Shown here in pieces: positions 58,158 through 64,000 of a DNA stretch of 64,000 nucleotides. The stretch is from Agathobaculum sp. NTUH-O15-33. Its GTDB lineage: Bacteria > Bacillota > Clostridia > Oscillospirales > Butyricicoccaceae. The stretch lies in NCBI RefSeq assembly GCF_033193315.1, contig NZ_CP136187.1, forward strand, positions 1-64,000. The letters are read 5' to 3'. Made by a program: the position numbers and the translations under genes. The notes below the pieces were generated by a model that did not search any database, had not been told where the DNA came from, and was given only the letters and a program-made list of their open reading frames with translations. Within the stretch, counting starts at the first letter, position 1, and each line of letters starts with the position of its first letter.

Positions 58158-59566
58158 ATGGTTTTCCCCCATTCGTGGTGGAATGTGCCCTCGCGGTCGG
58201 TGCGCAGGTAGGTGTGCGCGCCGAAGCAATCGCGCTGGGCTTGGATCAGGTTCGCGCCCACATGCGCTGCGCGGAACGCGTCCAGATAGGACACGGCGCT
58301 CGTCATGGCAGGCAGAGGCAGGCCGCTTAAAATACCGGTCGCCGCGATTTCGCGCAGGCTATTCTGGTTCTTCTGGATACGCGCGCGGAAAAATTCATCC
58401 AGCATCAGGTTTTGGAGAGCGGGGTCGCGCTCGTAGGCGGCGGTGATATCGTTTAGAAAGTCGGCCTGAATGATGCAGCCCGCGCGGAAAATACGCGCGA
58501 TCGCGCCCAGATCGAGCGACCAGCTGTAAACGGCCGAAGCGTCGCGCATCAGGTCAAAGCCCTGCGCATAGGCCGCGATCTTGGCGGCGTACAGTCCCTC
58601 GCGCACCTGCTCGGCAAAGGCCGCGCGGTCGCCCGCTGTTTTGGGGGCGGGGCCGGTAAGCAGTTCAGCCGCTTTGGCGCGCCGCGCAAGCTGGTTGGAA
58701 AGCACGCGCGCGCCCGCCGCCGCCGTGATCATGGAAATATCGACGCCTTGCTTCAGCGATTCGATGCTGGCCCAGCGGCCCGTGCCCTTTTGCGCCGCGC
58801 TGTCCACGATATGGTCAAGCAGCTCGCCGGTCGCAAGATCGTCCTTTTCGCGGAAAATGCCCGCCGTGATGCCGATCAGATAGCTTTTCAGCTCGCCCTC
58901 GTTCCACTTCGCAAACAGGTCGGCAAGCGCGGCGTTGGAAAAACCGCCCACGTGCTTTAAAAGCAGGTAGCTTTCCGCGATCAGCTGCATATCCGCGTAT
59001 TCAATGCCGTTGTGCACCATTTTTACATAGTGGCCCGCGCCGTCCGGCCCGATATAGGTGCAGCAGGGCGCGCCGCCCGCCTGCGCGGCAATGGCTTCAA
59101 AAATGGGGCGCACGGTTTCGTAGGCCGCCGCGTCGCCGCCCGGCATGATGGAGGGGCCGTTGCGCGCGCCCTCCTCGCCGCCGGAAATGCCCACGCCGAA
59201 ATAAACGATGCCCTGCGCCTCCAGCCCGTCGCGGCGGCGGCGCGTGTCCTCGAAGAAGGAATTGCCGCCGTCCAAGATCATATCGCCGGGCTCAAGCAGC
59301 GGCACGAGCTGGTCGATCACAGCGTCCACCGCCGCGCCCGCTTGAATCATCAGCATGACCTTGCGCGGTCGCCGCAAGGCTTGCACGAGTTCTTGCAGCT
59401 CGTAAAACGGCGCGAGATTTTTGTGCGGATGCTCACGCATGACCGCGTCGGTCACCGCGCGGCTGCGGTTGTAACCCGCGACACGGAAGCCGTGATCCGC
59501 CATATTGAGCGCCAGACTGCGGCCCATTACCGAAAGGCCGACCATGCCGATATCAAATAATTCCAT
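58154..59566 (-). CDS. gnd: 6-phosphogluconate dehydrogenase (decarboxylating)
   Basis: The 470-residue protein has the N-terminal dinucleotide motif GMVGLSVMGRSLALNMADHG and later SGGEEGARNGPSIMPGG and VKMVHNGIEYADMQLI, key substrate and coenzyme motifs. Length is normal for the family. It oxidises 6-phosphogluconate to ribulose-5-phosphate and CO2. AGGAGGTA lies before the ATG. It is placed between pgl and zwf. Confidence 0.95.
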   Translation of the reverse strand: MELFDIGMVGLSVMGRSLALNMADHGFRVAGYNRSRAVTDAVMREHPHKNLAPFYELQELVQALRRPRKVMLMIQAGAAVDAVIDQLVPLLEPGDMILDGGNSFFEDTRRRRDGLEAQGIVYFGVGISGGEEGARNGPSIMPGGDAAAYETVRPIFEAIAAQAGGAPCCTYIGPDGAGHYVKMVHNGIEYADMQLIAESYLLLKHVGGFSNAALADLFAKWNEGELKSYLIGITAGIFREKDDLATGELLDHIVDSAAQKGTGRWASIESLKQGVDISMITAAAGARVLSNQLARRAKAAELLTGPAPKTAGDRAAFAEQVREGLYAAKIAAYAQGFDLMRDASAVYSWSLDLGAIARIFRAGCIIQADFLNDITAAYERDPALQNLMLDEFFRARIQKNQNSLREIAATGILSGLPLPAMTSAVSYLDAFRAAHVGANLIQAQRDCFGAHTYLRTDREGTFHHEWGKTI

Positions 59567-59577
59567 ATGAGTACCTC

Positions 59578-60564
59578 CTATACTGGTTCGGTCATTGATG
59601 CGTCAAACAAAATACTTACTGCTTCGGGCGCGGGCACGCGGCAAAGCTCTTTCCCGATCAGTCCGGAACCCGTATCCACGGCAAAGCTGACAAGCTCGCC
59701 CGAAAACCGGTTGGCCGCGAGCAGCAAGCGTCCGTCCGGCGAAAGCGCGATATCGCGCGGGTGGTCGCCGCCGCTGCCGGTCAGCTGAAGCAGCGCGAGC
59801 CGTTCGCCCTCCACCGCGAGCACCGCGAGCTGGTTTGCGCCCCGCACGGAAACGTACAGAAACCGTTCGTCCGCCGAAAGGCGGATGGCCGCCGCCGTGC
59901 TGCCCGGAAACGCGCCGGGCGGCAGCAAAACCACCTGATCCGCATAAGCGAAGCCGTTTTGCGCACGGTAACTATATACCGCGCATTCCTTTTCCGCCAC
60001 CACAAACAGCCGTTCATGCGCCCGGTCGAACACGCCGTGCCGCGGCCCCGTGCCGGGCGCAAAGGCGATTTCGCCCGCCTGCGCAAAATCCGCGCTTTTA
60101 TCGATCAGGCAAATGCGGTCCTGCTCCATGCAGGGCACCAGCAGGATATCGCCGTGCACCAGCACCTGATGGCAGCCCGCGCCCGCGCCAAAGGAAAGCC
60201 GGGTGTGCAGGGAAAGCGCACTTTCGGCGCGGTGGTAAACCGAAACCGTGCCCGCGTGGAAATTAGCGGTGTAGATATAATCGCCGTCAAAAACAACGTG
60301 GCAGCCGCCGCTTTCCTCGGTCAGCAGCGTTTGGGCGCGCGGCGCTCCGGCCGTAAGATCAATCAGCGCCAGCCCCGCGCCGTTGTCGCCGCGCACGGGC
60401 GCGGCCAGTGTTCTATCCCGCAGCGCCAAATATTTCGCGTCCGGCGCGTCGCAGAATAGCGTGGGCACGGAAAGCGCGCCGGAATCTGTTTCCACCGTGA
60501 AGCGGAACACGCCCGCGCTTTTCGGCGAGCGGTAAGTGCCTAAATAACCGGTCAGGCGAGCCAT
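59578..60564 (-). CDS. pgl: 6-phosphogluconolactonase (beta-propeller, Pgl/YkgB type)
   Basis: The ATG at 60564 follows GGAGAGAAGGGA; the frame opens at 60645, but that lies close to the promoter. The 328-residue protein has propeller blades with TGYLGTYRSPKSAGVF, SGGCHVVFDGDYIYTANF, GAGAGCHQVLVHGD and GGDHPRDIALSPDGRLLLAANR, matching the lactonase family. It hydrolyses 6-phosphogluconolactone. The gene starts the pgl-gnd-zwf operon, so all oxidative-branch steps are together. Confidence 0.9.
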   Translation of the reverse strand: MARLTGYLGTYRSPKSAGVFRFTVETDSGALSVPTLFCDAPDAKYLALRDRTLAAPVRGDNGAGLALIDLTAGAPRAQTLLTEESGGCHVVFDGDYIYTANFHAGTVSVYHRAESALSLHTRLSFGAGAGCHQVLVHGDILLVPCMEQDRICLIDKSADFAQAGEIAFAPGTGPRHGVFDRAHERLFVVAEKECAVYSYRAQNGFAYADQVVLLPPGAFPGSTAAAIRLSADERFLYVSVRGANQLAVLAVEGERLALLQLTGSGGDHPRDIALSPDGRLLLAANRFSGELVSFAVDTGSGLIGKELCRVPAPEAVSILFDASMTEPV

Positions 60565-60641
60565 AACGGTATCCCTTCTCTCCTTTGGTTTAGCTTTTCG
60601 CGCAGCGGCCGTTTTATCCGGCGGCGGCGAATAAACAAAAA

Positions 60642-60684
60642 GCATCTTCTATCTGTAATTATAGTAGTTACAGATAGAAGATGC
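60642..60684 (-). promoter_or_regulatory. pgl-gnd-zwf promoter inside a 17-bp inverted repeat
   Basis: Perfect inverted repeat GCATCTTCTATCTGTAA / TTACAGATAGAAGATGC (60642-60658 and 60668-60684). On the minus strand TTGCAT (60681-60686) and TATAAT (60658-60663) with a 17-bp spacer fall within it. A protein bound here would block RNA polymerase. This is a strong operator candidate for the pentose phosphate operon. Confidence 0.75.
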
Positions 60685-60761
60685 AAGGACTTTAATTGAT
60701 AAAGATTACTAAATAAAACATACGATTTTTGTGGGGATTTACAGAAGGGGCAATAGCGCGG

Positions 60762-60875
60762 TTATTTGCTGGAAGCATTGCCTTGTCTGGCAAGCGGATC
60801 GCGCTTGTTCCATTGCAGCACGCTTTTGGTTAGATCGTCATACCGGGCGGCGACGACGCTTTTAAAATAGTTCAT
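60762..60875 (-). CDS. 37-residue protein with strong ribosome site
   Basis: The ATG at 60875 follows AAGGAG. The product reads MNYFKSVVAARYDDLTKSVL then QWNKRDPLARQGNASSK, basic and without transmembrane helix. It lies upstream of the pgl promoter and divergent from the AraC-type gene, and is too short for common ORF cut-offs. A regulatory micro-protein or a relic is possible. Confidence 0.5.
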   Translation of the reverse strand: MNYFKSVVAARYDDLTKSVLQWNKRDPLARQGNASSK

Positions 60876-60956
60876 AATGGATTCTCCTTATCAAAGTTAT
60901 GAGGGCAGGGGGCAGTCTATGCGGAGAAAACGGCGTTTGTTCCATCCGTTTTTTTC

Positions 60957-60985
60957 TTGGCGGTTTTGGCCTTTTCTGCTATACT
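60957..60985 (+). promoter_or_regulatory. Promoter of the AraC-type gene
   Basis: TTGGCG (60957-60962), 17 bp, TATACT (60980-60985), 30 bp before the GTG at 61016. Confidence 0.7.
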
Positions 60986-61015
60986 ATAGAAAAACGGACC
61001 AAGGGGGGTATCGCC

Positions 61016-61984
61016 GTGCCGCAGCATCAGCCGCTCAATGTACAGTGCTTTGTAAAGCGGAATTTTGAGCCGATCTTTACCGCCGAAAACGATCCAAGGC
61101 TGCTTTACGTCTGCAAAATCCCGCCGGACGCGAGCGCGCACCCGCGCGTCATGCACGCGCATCCCGATTTTGTGGAGATCGTTTTGATCTACAGCGGCCT
61201 GAGCGAATACCTGATCGACGATAAAAAGCAGTATATCCGCGCGGGCGATCTGTTGGTTTACAATTCCGGTCTGGTGCACGATGAGATCTCCGGCCCGGAT
61301 ATCGCGGTGGGCAGCTATTGCATCGCGGTGGGCGAGCTGCACATGCCCGGTCTGCGGGCGAACGCGCTCCTGCCCGAAGATAAGGGCTGCATTTTCCACG
61401 CGGGCGATAGCTTTGAGGAGCTGCGCGCCATCTGCGAACTGATGTTCCACAGCCTGTCAACGGACGAGGCGCGGACCGAAGCGTTCTGCCACAGCCTGAT
61501 GCACGCGCTGCTGACCAAGGTGCTCGCCGTGACCGGCGGCGCGGCGGCCGAGGCCCCGGCGGAAACGCCCGATGTACTCGTCCGGCGCATCAAGCAGCAT
61601 ATCGACGCGCACTATATGCAGCCCATCACCCTGCAAAGCATGGGCGAGACCCTGCATATCAGCCCTTACTACCTGTCGCACGTGTTCAAGAAAAAAACAG
61701 GGTACGCGCCCATGCAGTACCTGCTGCGCCGCCGCATCGGCGAAGCGCAAACGCTGCTGCTGACGACCGATCTGCCGATCGCCCGTATCGCGGAGCTGGT
61801 GGGCTATGATACGCAAAGCTATTTTAATCTGCAATTTACAAAGCACGTCGGCATGCCGCCGAAGCGGTACCGGCAAAACTACATCGTGCCCGCGCCGGGG
61901 GCCGCCGGAGTAGAGAAGAGCAAACGGAAAAAGCAAGGGGAGGACACAGAACCGATCAGCGGTAGTCGTACTCCTCGCCGGTAA
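61016..61984 (+). CDS. AraC-family transcription regulator
   Basis: The GTG at 61016 follows AAGGGGGG and lies 30 bp after the promoter; the frame opens earlier. The 322-residue protein has an N-terminal cupin-like ligand domain (VMHAHPDFVEIVLIYSG, YIRAGDLLVYNSGLVHDE). A C-terminal double helix-turn-helix follows: LQSMGETLHISPYYLSHVFKKKTG and IARIAELVGYDTQSYFNLQFTKHVGMPPKRYR. It is divergent from the pgl operon with the inverted-repeat promoter between, so it might regulate sugar metabolism genes. Confidence 0.92.
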   Translation: MPQHQPLNVQCFVKRNFEPIFTAENDPRLLYVCKIPPDASAHPRVMHAHPDFVEIVLIYSGLSEYLIDDKKQYIRAGDLLVYNSGLVHDEISGPDIAVGSYCIAVGELHMPGLRANALLPEDKGCIFHAGDSFEELRAICELMFHSLSTDEARTEAFCHSLMHALLTKVLAVTGGAAAEAPAETPDVLVRRIKQHIDAHYMQPITLQSMGETLHISPYYLSHVFKKKTGYAPMQYLLRRRIGEAQTLLLTTDLPIARIAELVGYDTQSYFNLQFTKHVGMPPKRYRQNYIVPAPGAAGVEKSKRKKQGEDTEPISGSRTPRR

Positions 61985-62063
61985 ACGGCGGGGCGGGGGA
62001 CAGGCGCGCCGCAAGCGCCATCTGCGCGAATAGGACAGCGGCGGAAAAAATAACGAATAACAT
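61956..62063 (-). CDS. Possible 35-residue membrane peptide
   Basis: ATG at 62063, product MLFVIFSAAVLFAQMALAAR then LSPAPPFTGEEYDYR, one hydrophobic helix and an acidic tail. AAGGAG lies 12 bases upstream, rather far. The 3' end overlaps the C-terminal tail of the AraC-type gene. It is too short to be sure. Confidence 0.35.
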   Translation of the reverse strand: MLFVIFSAAVLFAQMALAARLSPAPPFTGEEYDYR

Positions 62064-62406
62064 AGGGGGTCACACTCCTTTATTCCCGCGCGCCGGCGGC
62101 GCCGCCGGCCGCGCTGTATCTTTGTTGTACTCAATATAACAGCTTTTAGCGCTTCTTTCTTTCAAGTTCATGCGAAGCCGTCGGCACAGCAACATGTTGC
62201 AAAGCCGGGGCGCTAAGCGCGTGCACGCGGGGGAAGGGCCGCGCAATATCCTATAAGATCGCGCGCGGCAGCCGTCAGCGTCCGACCCGCCGGGACGGAC
62301 GGAGAACCGCGTTTTTATAAGATTTTGAGATTCGCACGCAAAAAGCCCCCGGAAACAGAAGGTTTTCTGTTTCCGGGGGCTTTTTTTCCGGTTTGTATCC
62401 GCGCGC
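62064..62406. other. 343-bp intergenic stretch with a terminator; no gene found
   Basis: Apart from the strong bidirectional terminator at 62341-62387 only short low-quality frames are present. It separates the AraC-type gene and the desulfoferrodoxin gene, which converge here. Confidence 0.5.
62341..62387. terminator. Bidirectional terminator
   Basis: AAAAGCCCCCGGAAACAGAA faces TTCTGTTTCCGGGGGCTTTT with T-runs in both directions. Confidence 0.9.
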
Positions 62407-62790
62407 TTACAGGTCCTTTTTCCAAAGGCCGTGCAGGTTGCAGAATTCGTATACCGCGATCGGCTTTTCACTGTGCAGGCAGAAGGTCGCCACGGGCTCG
62501 CCGTCATGCGGCAGCTTGCGGCGGTAAACGCCCTTGTCGGTCTCCAAAATGATCCAAGAGATGTGGTGCTCGTCGCCCATCGGGTGCGTCACCTCGCCGA
62601 CCGAGGCGGTGACCTTGTCGTTTGCCACCGTTACCACCGGCACGTGCTTTTCTTGCGCCGCGTCGGTAGAACCGGCCTTCATCAGGTCCATCTTTTTGCC
62701 GCAGCACATCAGCGGCACGCCGTGGTCCTCCACCATTTCAACGATGTTGCCGCAGATCGCGCAGCGGAACAGCTTTAATTCGGTTGCCAT
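62407..62790 (-). CDS. dfx: Desulfoferrodoxin (superoxide reductase)
   Basis: The 127-residue protein has both iron sites: the desulforedoxin-type LFRCAICGN and PLMCCGKKM Cys ligands, and the SOR centre EKHVPVV, HHISWI and CNLHGLW. It reduces superoxide to peroxide without making oxygen, a common protection in anaerobes. It is the last gene of the leftward group with dCMP deaminase and the ABC ATPase. Confidence 0.96.
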   Translation of the reverse strand: MATELKLFRCAICGNIVEMVEDHGVPLMCCGKKMDLMKAGSTDAAQEKHVPVVTVANDKVTASVGEVTHPMGDEHHISWIILETDKGVYRRKLPHDGEPVATFCLHSEKPIAVYEFCNLHGLWKKDL

Positions 62791-62812
62791 AAATGTTCAC
62801 TCCTCTCGGCGT

Positions 62813-63301
62813 TTAGTATCCCCGTTTCCCGTCCAAAATATCATCGTGGTAGATCCAATCGCGCACGGGGATTTCATCGTATGTATCGGCGGAGCGCCGG
62901 ACGACGACCGTCTCGATGCCCGCGTTGATGATCATGCGTTTGCACATGGTGCAGGAATTGGCGTCCGGCATGATCTCGCCCGTTTTCATATCCCGCCCCA
63001 CAAGGTAAAGCGTCGCGCCCAGCATGCGTTCGCGCGCGGCGGATATGATCGCGTTGGCCTCCGCGTGGACCGAGCGGCAAAATTCGTACCGCTCGCCGCG
63101 TGGGATATTCAGCTTTTCGCGGATGCAGGAGCCAAGGTCGATACAGTTTTCGCGGCCGCGCGGCGCGCCCGTGTAGCCGGTGGAGACGATCACATCATTT
63201 TTGACAATGACCGCGCCGAAGTTGCGCCTGAGGCAGGTGCCGCGTTCCAGCGCGACCTGCGCCATGTCCAGATAGTAGTTTGCCTTGTCCCGTCGCTTCA
63301 T
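62813..63301 (-). CDS. dCMP deaminase (ComEB type)
   Basis: The 162-residue protein has the zinc-site motifs SVHAEANAI and NSCTMCKRMI of deoxycytidylate deaminases, plus TGYTGAPRG. It converts dCMP to dUMP for dTTP synthesis. Size and motif spacing are normal. It lies 22 bp before dfx and 35 bp after the ABC ATPase gene. Confidence 0.95.
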   Translation of the reverse strand: MKRRDKANYYLDMAQVALERGTCLRRNFGAVIVKNDVIVSTGYTGAPRGRENCIDLGSCIREKLNIPRGERYEFCRSVHAEANAIISAARERMLGATLYLVGRDMKTGEIMPDANSCTMCKRMIINAGIETVVVRRSADTYDEIPVRDWIYHDDILDGKRGY

Positions 63302-63336
63302 TGTTGCCGCCTCCTGAAATTTTCAAATTGGTTTGA

Positions 63337-63993
63337 TTAGGAAAAAAGCTTGCCATGCTCCAGCCGCAGGCGGCGTTCCGCCCGCTGCGCCGCCGCGCGG
63401 TCGTGCGTGATCAAAATCACTGTGTTGCCCCTTTGGTGCAGCGAACCAAGCAGATCGAGCACGTCGGCGGCCGCGTCCGGGTCAAGCCCGGCGGTGGGCT
63501 CGTCCGCCAGAAGCACGCTCGGTTCCGCAATGATCGCCCGCGCCACCGCGACGCGCTGCTGCTGCCCGCCGGAAAGCTGGCCCGGCCGGTGCGCCGCGCG
63601 GCCCGAAAGACCGACGGAGGCAAGCGCCTGCTCGGCCCGGCGCAGCCGTTCGCCCTTGGGCACGCCCGCGAAAACGAGCGGGAGCGCCACGTTTTCCAAC
63701 GCGCTCATGCCCTCCGCCAGCTGGAACCGCTGGAACACAAAGCCGATCTTTTGTCCGCGCCGCCGCGCCAGCTCCTTGGGATGCAGGTGCGACACGTCCT
63801 CGCCGTCCAGCAGGTACTGCCCGTCCGAAAGGGTGTCCAGCAGGCCGAGCACATGCATCATCGTGGATTTACCGGAGCCGGAAGCGCCGATAATTGAAAT
63901 GTATTCGCCGTTCTGGGCGGAAAAATCGATCCCGTCCAGTGCCTGCACGCCGCTCTTATCATATATTTTACTCGCATGAATGAGCTTTATCAA
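63337..63993 (-). CDS. ABC transporter ATP-binding protein (MacB/LolD type)
   Basis: The 218-residue protein carries Walker A GASGSGKST, the Q-loop in FVFQRFQLAEGMSALENVAL, signature LSGGQQQRVAVARAI and Walker B VLLADEPTAGLD. The LALENV-type features suit the MacB/LolD branch, which works with FtsX-like permeases. Its partner would lie outside the window. The start is near the window edge but complete. Confidence 0.93.
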   Translation of the reverse strand: MIKLIHASKIYDKSGVQALDGIDFSAQNGEYISIIGASGSGKSTMMHVLGLLDTLSDGQYLLDGEDVSHLHPKELARRRGQKIGFVFQRFQLAEGMSALENVALPLVFAGVPKGERLRRAEQALASVGLSGRAAHRPGQLSGGQQQRVAVARAIIAEPSVLLADEPTAGLDPDAAADVLDLLGSLHQRGNTVILITHDRAAAQRAERRLRLEHGKLFS

Positions 63994-64000
63994 GGTTTAT

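Overview
The window is chromosomal DNA of a Clostridia gut-type Firmicute. Strong AGGAGG ribosome sites, serine recombinases, SLH-domain surface proteins, DUF-type ICE genes and a GC-rich host backbone suggest an Oscillospirales or Butyricicoccaceae-like organism, but the genus cannot be fixed from this sequence. About 53.25 kb of it is a single integrative and conjugative element (ICE) lying inside a host restriction endonuclease gene.

Host left flank (1-2605): the 3' part of a C5-cytosine DNA methyltransferase, then the first 364 codons of an MvaI/BcnI-type restriction endonuclease. The missing last 48 codons lie at 55855-56001. Joining the two sides at the shared 8 bp CACATTGA restores one uninterrupted reading frame, so attL is 2598-2605 and attR is 55848-55855. 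The element's inner ends carry matching inverted arms (CATACC-N6-TAACAAC) on either side of the core, as expected for the attP of a large serine recombinase.

ICE (2598-55847), nearly all on the minus strand: (a) recombination and regulation, 2.6-8.5 kb: two large serine recombinases, a mini-recombinase without the catalytic serine, a TnpW-like protein, a small resolvase-fold protein, a MazF-like protein and a sigma-like factor; (b) cargo, 8.7-20.9 kb: a 2162-residue LRR/SLH/cell-wall-binding surface protein, two OmpR-type response regulators, a 7TM histidine kinase and a second surface protein; (c) conjugation, 21-41.9 kb: VirD4 coupling protein, Toprim/DUF3991 protein, relaxase (frameshifted) with Sel1 repeats, accessory proteins, NlpC/P60 hydrolase, VirB4 ATPase, PrgI, TrbL/VirB6-like protein, with an embedded amidoligase/GGCT/PP-loop group and a self-contained fic gene; (d) a Tad/Flp pilus operon, 42-49.9 kb (pilin, TadV, CpaB, TadZ, TadA, TadB, TadC and pseudopilins) with spoVG between two near-identical pilin genes; (e) defence evasion, 50-55.5 kb: AbrB-type regulators, Dam-like adenine methylase, a long ArdA-like protein and a frameshifted conserved gene.

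Host right flank (56-64 kb): a RelB/YafQ-type toxin-antitoxin pair; the oxidative pentose-phosphate operon pgl-gnd-zwf, whose promoter lies inside a 17-bp perfect inverted repeat; an AraC-type regulator; and a minus-strand group of ABC ATPase, dCMP deaminase and desulfoferrodoxin.

As a whole, the element encodes a DNA-processing and secretion machine, a pilus probably used for mating contact, wall-remodelling enzymes and anti-restriction functions, and it disables a host restriction enzyme by where it inserts. No database search was run: family names rest on motif recognition, and DUF numbers are from memory.
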